From Saprospiraceae bacterium (GTDB lineage: Bacteria > Bacteroidota > Bacteroidia > Chitinophagales > Saprospiraceae), in contig JAIBCG010000017.1 of assembly GCA_019694295.1 (NCBI GenBank), positions 1-48,805 on the forward strand: 48,805 nt of DNA, written 5' to 3'. The stretch's first letter is position 1. Each line of letters opens with the position of its first letter. Below, piece after piece: positions 17,351 through 25,662 of this stretch. The notes under the pieces are model-generated. The model did not search any database and had not been told where the DNA came from. It saw nothing but the letters and a program-made list of their open reading frames with translations. The position numbers and the translations under genes are program-made.

Positions 17351-19039
17351 ATGAACAGAAGAGATTTATTCAGAAGTTTCATAAATAAGAGTGAATATTC
17401 TGTCAAAGAAAGTGATTTTGCAAAAAGCTCAACTACTGCTTTGGGTCTTGGTACAGGCATGAATCCATACACCGGTGCATGGACTTACCAGCAAGCAAAA
17501 CATTTGCTCAACCGTACTATGTTTGGCCCTACCCACGAACAGATAGTACAGGCTGTACAGGATGGTCTGGCAGGTACACTTTCCAAATTATTCCAGCCTC
17601 TGGCAGACCCGGCACCACCTATCAACTACAATGTTACCAATGATCCTGCCTGTCCGCTGGGGCAGACATGGGTGAATGCAGTGTTCAATCCATTCATCCC
17701 AAATCTTGACAATGGTAGAAGGCTTTCGCTCGCCTCATGGCAGATGGGTGTAATGCTGGCAGAAGGTGTATCTATACAAGAAAAAATGACCCTCTTCTGG
17801 CACGGACACTTTGTCACTGAGACTGTTTTTGACTCGAGGGTTGTTTACAATAATCTTAAACTGTATAGACAAAATGCGCTTGGAAATTTCAAAGAACTGA
17901 CAAAAAAAGTTACCATCGACCCTTGTATGTTGCGATACCTGAACGGTAATAAAAACACCAAACAGGCTCCCAACGAAAACTACGCCCGTGAACTGATGGA
18001 ACTGTTCACACTTGGCAAAGGACCAATTGCAGGGCCCGGCGATTATACTACATTTACAGAAAAAGATGTAGAAGAAATGGCCAAGGTATTAACCGGATGG
18101 ACCGATTTTGTCAATGAGAATGACCAGAATAACAAGGTTTCGGCCATATTCCTCAATGGTAGCCATCATACCGGTACCAAAACACTCTCTCATCGATTCA
18201 ACAACGTACAAATACCTAATGCAGGCAATCAGGAATATTCGCAGCTCATCGATATCATTTTCCAACATCCTGAAGCTCCGCGGTTTATTGCAAGAAAATT
18301 GTACAGATGGTTCATCTATTACAATATCGATGAAACAATAGAGCAGAATATCATTGAGCCAATGGCCCAGATGCTCGTCCAAAATAATTTCGAGATACAA
18401 CCGGTGGTAGAAGCCCTGATTAAGAGCGAACACTTCTTCGATCCTGAGATAGCCGGCTGTATGATTAAAAGCCCGCTTGATTACATCATCGGCACGCTAA
18501 AGCTGTTCAAGATCGTTTTACCCGATTCTACACAATATATCAAGCAATATAAGGTTTGGGAGACACTGTTTACATTCTCTTACGCTTTGCAGCAAATGTA
18601 CTTTTTTGCACCAAATGTAGCAGGATGGAAAGCATATTATCAAAGCCCATCTTTCTACCGCCTTTGGATTAACTCTGTCACCTTGCCTCTGAGAATAAGA
18701 GTACTCGAAGGGCTCACTACCGTGGGTGTGCCTATCAATGGCGACACATATAAAGTTGATGTCATCCAATTAGCCGAAATCTCTTCTGACCCATCTGACC
18801 CTGACACATTGATTGCTGATATTGCCAACTATCTATATCCAAAAGAATTGACAACGGCGCAGAAGGTTTTTCTTAAAAAAGTATTATTGCCAAACGGATT
18901 GCCCGATTATATCTGGCCGCTCGGCTGGAATGAATATAAAAACAACCCGAACGACCCCGGCAAAAAAGCTGCCGTCGAACAATTGCTGAGAGGTCTGCTC
19001 TATACAATGTGTGATTTTTCTGAATTCCAATTATCTTAA
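17351..19039 (+). CDS. DUF1800 family protein
   Basis: A 562-residue member of DUF1800, recognised by AKHLLNRTMFGPTHEQI, MTLFWHGHFVTE, NENYARELMELFTLGKG and VEEMAKVLTGWTD. The family has no proven reaction. It is found next to DUF1501 genes in many bacteria, as here, with the partner starting 13 bp after this stop. The N-terminus reads MNRRDLFRSF, which has a twin Arg but no hydrophobic stretch behind it. It therefore does not look like a Tat signal and no other export signal is visible. Either it stays in the cytoplasm or it travels with its partner. Confidence 0.88.
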   Translation: MNRRDLFRSFINKSEYSVKESDFAKSSTTALGLGTGMNPYTGAWTYQQAKHLLNRTMFGPTHEQIVQAVQDGLAGTLSKLFQPLADPAPPINYNVTNDPACPLGQTWVNAVFNPFIPNLDNGRRLSLASWQMGVMLAEGVSIQEKMTLFWHGHFVTETVFDSRVVYNNLKLYRQNALGNFKELTKKVTIDPCMLRYLNGNKNTKQAPNENYARELMELFTLGKGPIAGPGDYTTFTEKDVEEMAKVLTGWTDFVNENDQNNKVSAIFLNGSHHTGTKTLSHRFNNVQIPNAGNQEYSQLIDIIFQHPEAPRFIARKLYRWFIYYNIDETIEQNIIEPMAQMLVQNNFEIQPVVEALIKSEHFFDPEIAGCMIKSPLDYIIGTLKLFKIVLPDSTQYIKQYKVWETLFTFSYALQQMYFFAPNVAGWKAYYQSPSFYRLWINSVTLPLRIRVLEGLTTVGVPINGDTYKVDVIQLAEISSDPSDPDTLIADIANYLYPKELTTAQKVFLKKVLLPNGLPDYIWPLGWNEYKNNPNDPGKKAAVEQLLRGLLYTMCDFSEFQLS

Positions 19040-19052
19040 GCCAACCAAGGAT

Positions 19053-20606
19053 ATGAAAAGGAGAAAGTTTTTAAAAGATACAGCAAAAGCAGCTGCATTA
19101 CCAATTTTTCTGAACGGGATACCACTGACAGCCTTCAGCAAATCAGCCATGTTTAATGCTATTGACAACGAAAGTGACAGAATACTGGTACTTGTAGAAC
19201 TCAATGGTGGTAACGATGGTCTCAATACAGTCATTCCAATTGAACACTACAGCAAATTATCCGCTTTGAGGCCTAATCTGCTCATCCCGGAATCAAAAGT
19301 GCTGAAGCTGAACGACAAAACCGGACTGCATCCATCAATGAGCGGCATGAAATCATTGTATGACAATGCAAAACTCAAGGTAGTACAAAACGTCGGTTAT
19401 CCAAACCAGAACAGATCGCACTTCCGCTCTACCGATATCTGGAAATCAGGTTCTGGAGCATCCGAATATCTCCAAACGGGCTGGCTCGGAAGATATTTTG
19501 ACAAAAAATATCCGGGTTTCCCAGAAGATTATCCGAATGCTGAATGTACCGACCCGTTTGCCATTACAATAGGCTCTCTGGTGTCAGAAACATGCCAGGG
19601 CAGTTCAGGAAATTTCTCTATGGCTCTTATTGACCCTACCTCTTTGTTTACTCTTAATGAAGGCGAAGACGGCAATCCTAACATGAATACCTGCTACGGA
19701 ATGGAACTTGGATTTCTCCGTGAGGCACTACTGCAGACCAACTCTTACATCCAGGTAATAAAATCTGCTAATGATCTTGGCAAAAACAAAGTAGCCTATC
19801 CGGCAAATAATTCTCTTGCCGACCAGCTCAAACTAGTAGCCAAGCTCATCTCCGGTGGATTGAAATCAAAAGTATATATCACCGGCATAAGCGGATTCGA
19901 CACGCATGCTTCACAGGTTGAAGATAATGACACTACCACAGGCACACATGCCGATTTGCTAAGTCAGGTATCAGAAGCCATTGCAGCTTTTCAGGCCGAC
20001 CTTGCATCACAAGGTAATGAAGAACGTGTTATCGGCATGACATTTTCCGAATTCGGCCGTCAAATACAATCCAACTTCAGCAGTGGTTCAGACCACGGTA
20101 CAGCAGCACCCATGTTCATGTTTGGGCCTTGCGTAAACCCGGGCATACTCGGCAATAATCCGATGATTCCTGACCAGGTGAAGAATCAGGAAGGTGTGGC
20201 AATGGAGATTGATTTCAGATCAGTATATGGAACCATCCTTAAAGATTGGTTCAAAATGAGTGATGCCGATATTTCTGAAATTCTTTTTGCCGGCTGGCAA
20301 CATCTGCCTTTGATACAGAGCTGTACAACCGCTACCAAAGAGGTTCCTGAAGATCCGATTGCTGCAAAACTTTATCCTAATCCTATACACAATAATGGCT
20401 TTGTTGAATTTTTTGCCGAAAATGAATTGGTGCGTATCAGCATATTAGATGCCATCGGACATGAAGTAAAAATAGTAAGCAATCAAAAATTCAGTACAGC
20501 TTACCACAAAGTCGGATTTGAAATGCAGGGATTACCGCCGGGCAATTATTATTTGCGCTTGGAGACAAAGCGGAGTTCAGTAACAAAAGCTTTTGTGAAA
20601 ATATAA
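19053..20606 (+). CDS. DUF1501 family protein with Tat-like signal and T9SS sorting domain
   Basis: 517 residues. The N-terminus has KRRKFLKDTAKAAALPIFL, a twin-arginine-type signal. The body is DUF1501, a sulfatase/alkaline-phosphatase-fold family, with LVELNGGNDGLNTVIP, LHPSMSGMKSL, GFDTHASQ and MTFSEFGRQIQSN. The last 75 residues form a T9SS type A tail with KLYPNPIHNNGFVEFF and LPPGNYYLRLETK. It should be exported folded and then placed on the cell surface. I chose the ATG at 19053, directly before the twin Arg; the frame is open to 19011, overlapping DUF1800. Substrate unknown. It forms a two-gene operon with DUF1800. Confidence 0.88.
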   Translation: MKRRKFLKDTAKAAALPIFLNGIPLTAFSKSAMFNAIDNESDRILVLVELNGGNDGLNTVIPIEHYSKLSALRPNLLIPESKVLKLNDKTGLHPSMSGMKSLYDNAKLKVVQNVGYPNQNRSHFRSTDIWKSGSGASEYLQTGWLGRYFDKKYPGFPEDYPNAECTDPFAITIGSLVSETCQGSSGNFSMALIDPTSLFTLNEGEDGNPNMNTCYGMELGFLREALLQTNSYIQVIKSANDLGKNKVAYPANNSLADQLKLVAKLISGGLKSKVYITGISGFDTHASQVEDNDTTTGTHADLLSQVSEAIAAFQADLASQGNEERVIGMTFSEFGRQIQSNFSSGSDHGTAAPMFMFGPCVNPGILGNNPMIPDQVKNQEGVAMEIDFRSVYGTILKDWFKMSDADISEILFAGWQHLPLIQSCTTATKEVPEDPIAAKLYPNPIHNNGFVEFFAENELVRISILDAIGHEVKIVSNQKFSTAYHKVGFEMQGLPPGNYYLRLETKRSSVTKAFVKI

Positions 20607-20805
20607 TCCGGCACGAAGCCTTTCTTATTCATCCAATATTTCTTCAGCATCACTTAACTCTTAAAGTGGTCTGATGTGTAATTGCTATTCAAATTTTGTT
20701 GTATCTATTAGTGTTTTTGCTCCATTCATCCAAAGAAATTCCATTTTAATATAAAAATTCTTCTCAACTGTCAAAATACATTTAATATTGACTCAAATTT
20801 TTCGA

Positions 20806-22269
20806 ATGATGAAAAAAACCATTCAGCTTTTCGTCGGTCTGATAGTCTTTTTAACAGTTTTCGATTCCAATCCGGTCTTAGCACAGGAAGTTTGGACACT
20901 TGAAAAATGTATTAATTATGCACGTGAAAACAACATTTCACTCAAACAGTCAATGATATCCGTAGGCCAGGCAAACATTAACCTCAAAGCCAATAAAGCC
21001 CAACGAATACCATCCTTGAACTACAATACAAGTGCAGGCTATCAATGGGGTCGTACCATCGACTACGGGACCAACACCTATGTAAATGAGTCAACAAACT
21101 TCAACAGCCACAGTATTCAGGCAGGTATCAATCTGTATAACGGCGGGCAGGTGTCCAATTCCATTAGGCAATCTGGTATAGACCTGATGGCTGCCCGGAA
21201 AGACTCCGAACAACTGATGGAAAACATTTCGCTAACCATTGCTACCCAGTATCTCACAATATTGCTTGCTCAGGAAGCTGTAGAAATTGCAAAAAAACGA
21301 CTCGAAACCTCCAAAAAACAGCTCGATCAGACTGACAAACTCATAAGTGCAGGTAGCTTGCCAAAAAACGAAAGACTCATGATACAGGCTACCGTAGCCA
21401 CTGATGAAGAAAATTTGCTCATACAACAAAACAATGTCGATCTTGGGTATCTCGACCTGAAAAATCTTCTGAACCTTGACCCAGCTACGGATATGACGAT
21501 TAAAAAACCCGAAGTAGATCAGTTTTTAATTGATAATACCTTACTGACAAATGTCGAAGAACTATTCAAGAAATCAGCTGATAGAAATCCCGGAGTAGCT
21601 GCTAACAATCTAAAAATTGAAAGTGCCAGAATAGGGAAGAAAATAGCATCCTCCACCGGATTGCCAAGCCTTGATATATTTGGTAGCTTCAACACCAACT
21701 ATTCGAGCTCCATTTTAGACCTTCTGCATCCCGATTTATCAAATCTGAAAGAAGAACTATCTAACCCTACCAAAGTGAACATCAATGGCATGGATGTATT
21801 CATTGCTACCTACAACAAAAAAGGTATATCTTATCCGTCCAAACCATATTTCAGCCAGCTACAGGACAACCTCGGTCAATCACTTGGTCTGAGCCTAAGG
21901 ATACCTATCTACAATGCAGGTATCACACACTACAACAAGCAGCGTGCAGACCTAGCCATCAAACTGGCAGAACTGAACAGTGACCTTACGAAACAGCAAC
22001 TCAAAAACCAAATTTACAGAGCAGTTACTGATTACAAAGCAGCCAGATTGAGGGTGGAGGTAGCACAAAGAGAAAACGAAGCAGCACAGGGTTCATTCGT
22101 AAATCTTCAAAAAAAATACGATGCAGGTGCATCCAATTCGCTTGAATTGATAACAGCTAAAAATAATGCAGACGCTGCCGAAGACAATCTGCTGACAGCA
22201 AGATATTCATTAATTTTCAGGACAAAAGTACTTGAATATTATATGGGTCAACCCATTCAACTCAATTAA
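20806..22269 (+). CDS. TolC family outer membrane efflux protein
   Basis: An outer membrane factor of 488 residues. After a signal peptide ending near VLAQEVWTLEKC, the mature protein starts with the typical WTLEKCINYARENNISLKQS and has two long helical repeats. Conserved pieces include SVGQANINLKANKAQRIPSL, NAGITHYNKQRADLAI and KKYDAGASNSLELITAKNN. It forms the trimeric exit duct of an efflux or secretion pump. The frame opens at a TTG at 20788; the ATG at 20806 is the better start. The membrane fusion protein follows after 14 bp in the same operon. Confidence 0.92.
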   Translation: MMKKTIQLFVGLIVFLTVFDSNPVLAQEVWTLEKCINYARENNISLKQSMISVGQANINLKANKAQRIPSLNYNTSAGYQWGRTIDYGTNTYVNESTNFNSHSIQAGINLYNGGQVSNSIRQSGIDLMAARKDSEQLMENISLTIATQYLTILLAQEAVEIAKKRLETSKKQLDQTDKLISAGSLPKNERLMIQATVATDEENLLIQQNNVDLGYLDLKNLLNLDPATDMTIKKPEVDQFLIDNTLLTNVEELFKKSADRNPGVAANNLKIESARIGKKIASSTGLPSLDIFGSFNTNYSSSILDLLHPDLSNLKEELSNPTKVNINGMDVFIATYNKKGISYPSKPYFSQLQDNLGQSLGLSLRIPIYNAGITHYNKQRADLAIKLAELNSDLTKQQLKNQIYRAVTDYKAARLRVEVAQRENEAAQGSFVNLQKKYDAGASNSLELITAKNNADAAEDNLLTARYSLIFRTKVLEYYMGQPIQLN

Positions 22270-22283
22270 AGAAAATAGGTATT

Positions 22284-23675
22284 ATGGCAATTAAAAAGAA
22301 TAGAAAATGGTTGTGGATAGCACTTGCATCTATCGGTGTGCTGGTGGCTTTTGCTGTTTATAAAGCAAAATCTCGTCCAAATGGTGAAAAAGTCTATACC
22401 GATGAGGTGGTAAAACGTGAGATTCGCGAAATAGTCTCTGCAAGCGGAAAAATATATCCAAAAACAGAGGTGAAAATAAGCTCAGATGTGTCGGGTGAGA
22501 TTGTAGCACTCTATGTCAAAGAAGGAGATACTGTAAAAGCAGGTCAACTGTTGGCTAAAATTGACCCAGACGCATACGTATCGCAGGTAGATCGGGGTGT
22601 CGCTTCGCTCAATGTATCAAAATCGCAAATCGAAAACTCAAGGAAAGTTCTCGAAGCTGCCAAAGCCCAACGCGACCAGGTATCAAGCCAGGTAGAAAAT
22701 GCACGGCTGGTATTCGAAAGAAATAAAAAACTGCACAACGATGGTGTCATCTCTGATGTTGAATTCCAGGCGAGTCAGTCATCGTACAAGGCACTGGAGG
22801 CCAACCTCAAATCAGCCAATGCCTCGATTGCTCAGGCAGAAGAAAATGTTAGGACTTCTACCTACTCTATGAAAGGTTCGGAAGCAACTCTGAAGGAAGT
22901 TCAAAAAAGCCTAAGCCGTACTTCCATCCTTGCACCTACCTCAGGCATCATCAGCAAACTCAATGTAGAAAAAGGTGAAAGAGTGGTAGGTACGATACAG
23001 ATGACAGGTACTGAAATGATGCGAATAGCCAACCTCAATATCATGGAAGTGCAGGCAGAAGTAAGCGAAAACGACATTCTCCGTGTGCAGCTTGGCAATG
23101 ATGTGAACATAGAAGTAGATGCCTATCCAAACAAAAAATTCAAAGGAAAAGTAACTGAAATAAGCAATTCGTCCACTACCGCAGGGCTCGAATCATCCTC
23201 AGCTTCTCTCGCTACTGATAAGATTACCAATTATATAGTGAAAATCATCATTGATCAATCTTCCTATTCCGACCTGATCGTTCCAGGTAAAGGTTTCCCA
23301 TTCAGGCCTGGCATGTCAGCATCTGTCGAAATCACTACCAATATAGTAAAAGACGCACTTTGTGTACCGATTCAGGCTGTAACTACAAGGGAGATAGGAA
23401 AAGATACAACAAACCATACCAACCCTAAGGCAGACGACCTGAAGGAAGTGGTATTTGTACCCACCAATGACACTGCAAGAATGGTGGAAGTAAGCACAGG
23501 CATACAGGACGAAGCCTATATACAAGTACTCAGTGGCATAAAACCTGGTGAAAAGGTAGTAGCCGGACCATATTCTGTAGTATCCCGTACACTTAAGAGT
23601 GGAAAAAAAATAGTCGTTGTAAAAAAAGATGAAATTAATTCGAAGTCCAAAAAACCTGAAAGTACAGAAGATTGA
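22284..23675 (+). CDS. HlyD/MacA-type efflux adaptor (membrane fusion protein)
   Basis: A periplasmic adaptor of 463 residues anchored by one N-terminal helix (about 9-25). It has the lipoyl half-motif VSGEIVALYVKEGDTVKAGQ, a long coiled-coil hairpin (about 100-200), the second lipoyl half with LAPTSGIISKLNVEKGERV, and beta-barrel and membrane-proximal domains. This resembles MacA-type adaptors for ABC exporters. It links an inner-membrane pump to the TolC protein encoded upstream. No permease or ATPase gene follows; instead a transferase gene overlaps its stop codon. The pump partner must be encoded elsewhere or the pair is shared. Confidence 0.9.
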   Translation: MAIKKNRKWLWIALASIGVLVAFAVYKAKSRPNGEKVYTDEVVKREIREIVSASGKIYPKTEVKISSDVSGEIVALYVKEGDTVKAGQLLAKIDPDAYVSQVDRGVASLNVSKSQIENSRKVLEAAKAQRDQVSSQVENARLVFERNKKLHNDGVISDVEFQASQSSYKALEANLKSANASIAQAEENVRTSTYSMKGSEATLKEVQKSLSRTSILAPTSGIISKLNVEKGERVVGTIQMTGTEMMRIANLNIMEVQAEVSENDILRVQLGNDVNIEVDAYPNKKFKGKVTEISNSSTTAGLESSSASLATDKITNYIVKIIIDQSSYSDLIVPGKGFPFRPGMSASVEITTNIVKDALCVPIQAVTTREIGKDTTNHTNPKADDLKEVVFVPTNDTARMVEVSTGIQDEAYIQVLSGIKPGEKVVAGPYSVVSRTLKSGKKIVVVKKDEINSKSKKPESTED

Positions 23676-24283
23676 CACACAAACCAGATTGTCTGATTAT
23701 TTTTGTTAAAAACCCTGTAGCCGGTAAAGTTAAGTCGCGTATTGCAGCTACCACCGGTACAGATAAAGCATTGGAAATCTACCTGCAACTACAGGAAGTG
23801 ATAAGATCAACAGTCTGTCAATTGACCGATATACAGAAAGTCGTTTATTATTCTGATGAAATATGCCATACGGACGAATGGGAAAACGATGTGTTTGTAA
23901 AAAGGAAACAAAAAGGTGCCAATTTGGGAATGAAAATGTACAACGCATTCGCAGAATATCTCCGGCATCACCGCAAAGTAGTACTGATAGGGAGCGATTG
24001 TCCGTATATCACCGTTAACATTATCCGAAATGCATTTTCAGCTCTTTCAGATTCTGGTGTGGTGATAGGTCCGGCTGTGGATGGTGGTTACTATCTCATT
24101 GGCATGAAAGTACCTCACAATAAAATTTTCGAAAATATTAACTGGAGCACCGAACATGTATTTGCTCAGACAAAAGAACGGATTGATAAGCTGAAGGTAA
24201 GTCTGTCTTTGGTTGAGAAATTATCCGACATTGATACAGAACAAGACTGGCTCAACTGGACAGCAACCATCACCAATAATTGA
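23672..24283 (+). CDS. TIGR04282/DUF2064 family nucleotidyl- or glycosyltransferase-like protein
   Basis: A 203-residue GT-A-like protein of the family annotated as TIGR04282 (DUF2064). Motifs are LIIFVKNPVAGKVKSRIA at the start, VVLIGSDCPYIT with the metal-site Asp, and VIGPAVDGGYYLIGMK. Some relatives lie in arsenosugar clusters, but nothing here supports that role. The start is a TTG at 23672 that overlaps the stop of the HlyD gene as TTGA; no ATG lies near the required N-terminus, so coupled translation from TTG is the best reading. A strong terminator follows 24 bp after the stop. Confidence 0.8.
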   Translation: MTHKPDCLIIFVKNPVAGKVKSRIAATTGTDKALEIYLQLQEVIRSTVCQLTDIQKVVYYSDEICHTDEWENDVFVKRKQKGANLGMKMYNAFAEYLRHHRKVVLIGSDCPYITVNIIRNAFSALSDSGVVIGPAVDGGYYLIGMKVPHNKIFENINWSTEHVFAQTKERIDKLKVSLSLVEKLSDIDTEQDWLNWTATITNN

Positions 24284-24306
24284 GAGAAATTAGTGTTGAT
24301 AATAAA

Positions 24307-24335
24307 AAAAGCACTTGCCACAGACAAGTGCTTTT
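24307..24335. terminator. Bidirectional terminator between the transferase gene and tRNA-Ile2
   Basis: AAAAGCACTTG at 24307-24317 pairs perfectly with CAAGTGCTTTT at 24325-24335 around a 7-nt loop. It can serve the plus-strand operon ending at 24283 and the minus-strand tRNA ending at 24343. Confidence 0.88.
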
Positions 24336-24342
24336 AATATTG

Positions 24343-24417
24343 TGGGCCCACCAGGACTTGAACCTGGGACCCCCTGATTATGAGTCAGGTGCTACTAACC
24401 AACTGAGCTATAGGCCC
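24343..24417 (-). tRNA. tRNA with CAT anticodon, probably tRNA-Ile2 (lysidine type)
   Basis: On the minus strand the acceptor GGGCCTA pairs with TGGGCCC, with discriminator A and no encoded CCA. The anticodon stem is CCTGA/TCAGG around loop CTCATAA, giving anticodon CAT; the T-arm CCAGG-TTCAAGT-CCTGG is perfect. Acceptor pairs C4-G69 and C5-G68 are those reported as TilS determinants in E. coli tRNA-Ile2, so I favour Ile2 over elongator Met. The D-arm carries one base more than the common TTGGTTAGAGC form (TTGGTTAGTAGC), leaving a mismatch in the D-stem. Confidence 0.87.
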
Positions 24418-24443
24418 CACTTTTTACAAATTCAATCAATGTT

Positions 24444-24475
24444 TTTGTAAAAACGATTGCAAATTTACATCTTTG
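24444..24475 (+). promoter_or_regulatory. Promoter candidate for the HAD gene
   Basis: TTTG at 24444-24447, a 20-bp spacer and CATCTTTG at 24468-24475 match the phylum consensus except for the first -7 base. It overlaps the divergent tRNA promoter, and the ATG follows at 24520. Confidence 0.45.
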
Positions 24476-24490
24476 TTTGAGTTTTTTCAA
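24460..24490 (-). promoter_or_regulatory. tRNA-Ile2 promoter
   Basis: Reading the minus strand, TTG (24490-24488), a 20-bp spacer and TAAATTTG (24467-24460) match the Bacteroidota consensus. The tRNA 5' end is 43 bp downstream. Confidence 0.65.
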
Positions 24491-24519
24491 CTTATTCTAA
24501 AAAGATTTATTCATATTTT

Positions 24520-25155
24520 ATGATTCGTAATATTCTGTTCGATCTTGGAAACGTTTTAATTGACATTCATCTGCCTGCTACAGAAGATGCATTGAGGAAT
24601 ATTCAGGGTATGAATATGCAAGCACTTGACACGCTGATCAATCAACACAAATGGTTTGATCGGTATGAATGTGGTGAAATGTCAGAAGAGTCTTTTGTAA
24701 ATGCCATACAAAGATGCTGCATACCCGTACCCCAAAGGAATATTATTGTCAACGCCCTCAATGCACTGCTAAAAGGCATTCCTGCCTCAAGATTTGCTGA
24801 ACTTGAAAAACTGAGGCGTACATATAATCTGTATGTACTCAGCAATACAAACGAAACACACCTTAATTGGATACACCGGTATCTGATTCGTGAATACAAT
24901 ATTGCACAGTTCGAATCTACATATTTCGACAAAGTATATTACTCTCATCTGGTGGGTATGCGAAAGCCTGATATGGCAATATTTACCCATATTATGTCCA
25001 ATACAGGTATCGATCCGGCAGAAACGCTGTTCGTTGATGACAATTTCGACAACATTACGGCAGGAAAATTGGCTGGGTTACATGTACATCATCACAATCC
25101 GGAATTTGAAATATTTGACATTTTACCCGACATACTGAAAGTGGCCAATACATGA
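24520..25155 (+). CDS. HAD family hydrolase (YihX-like phosphatase)
   Basis: A 211-residue HAD-IA phosphatase. Motif I is FDLGNVLIDI, with nucleophile Asp8 but Gly at the usual second Asp, as in YihX-type sugar phosphatases. Motif II is VLSNTNETHL. GMRKPDMAIF supplies the motif III Lys, and motif IV is FVDDNFDNITAG. It removes phosphate from a small metabolite in the cytoplasm, perhaps a hexose phosphate. It overlaps recX by 4 bp (ATGA), so the two are co-expressed. Substrate is not determinable here. Confidence 0.88.
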   Translation: MIRNILFDLGNVLIDIHLPATEDALRNIQGMNMQALDTLINQHKWFDRYECGEMSEESFVNAIQRCCIPVPQRNIIVNALNALLKGIPASRFAELEKLRRTYNLYVLSNTNETHLNWIHRYLIREYNIAQFESTYFDKVYYSHLVGMRKPDMAIFTHIMSNTGIDPAETLFVDDNFDNITAGKLAGLHVHHHNPEFEIFDILPDILKVANT

Positions 25156-25622
25156 AAAATTTCAAACAGAAGCTTACACCGATGATGGCAATGGAAAAAA
25201 TGCGCAAATACTGCGACTACCAGGAACGATGCCATCAAGAGGTAAGGACCAAACTCCTCACGCTCGGAGTATATGGCCAGGATCTTGAAGAAATAATCGC
25301 AGAGTTGATACAGGAAGGTTGCCTTAATGAAGAGAGATATGCTCGAGCTTACACCAGAGGAAAATTCAGGATAAAAAAATGGGGCCGAATAAAAATAACG
25401 CACCAACTGAAGGCCAAACACGTTTCTGACTATTGCATCCAGGCCGGGCTGGAGGAAATAGATGAAGAAGAATACTACGAAGCCATCCGCTACAACATTA
25501 ATATAGCAATATCAATGGGTCACAAGTCTGACTTTGAGATAAGCCAATACTTGATGGCCAAAGGCTTCGAATCAGGCTTGATAAACGAAGCACTTGCAGA
25601 TATACACCGTGATGCCAAATAA
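25152..25622 (+). CDS. recX: Regulatory protein RecX
   Basis: A small helical protein of 156 residues that matches the RecX family: AMEKMRKYCDYQERCHQEVR, then LIQEGCLNEERYARAYTRGK, then a basic stretch with FRIKKWGRIKITHQL. RecX binds RecA filaments and restrains recombination. It is often near recA; here it is coupled to a HAD phosphatase by a 4-bp overlap and recA is not visible. The length is typical for Bacteroidota. Confidence 0.87.
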   Translation: MKNFKQKLTPMMAMEKMRKYCDYQERCHQEVRTKLLTLGVYGQDLEEIIAELIQEGCLNEERYARAYTRGKFRIKKWGRIKITHQLKAKHVSDYCIQAGLEEIDEEEYYEAIRYNINIAISMGHKSDFEISQYLMAKGFESGLINEALADIHRDAK

Positions 25623-25662
25623 GCCCTTAGGTTTTAGCTTTTAAAGGCTGTTGGCCCCTCCG

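Noticed and set aside
23672-24283. An arsenosugar biosynthesis role for the TIGR04282 protein
   Set aside because: No arsenic-related gene is nearby and the family is wider than that pathway.
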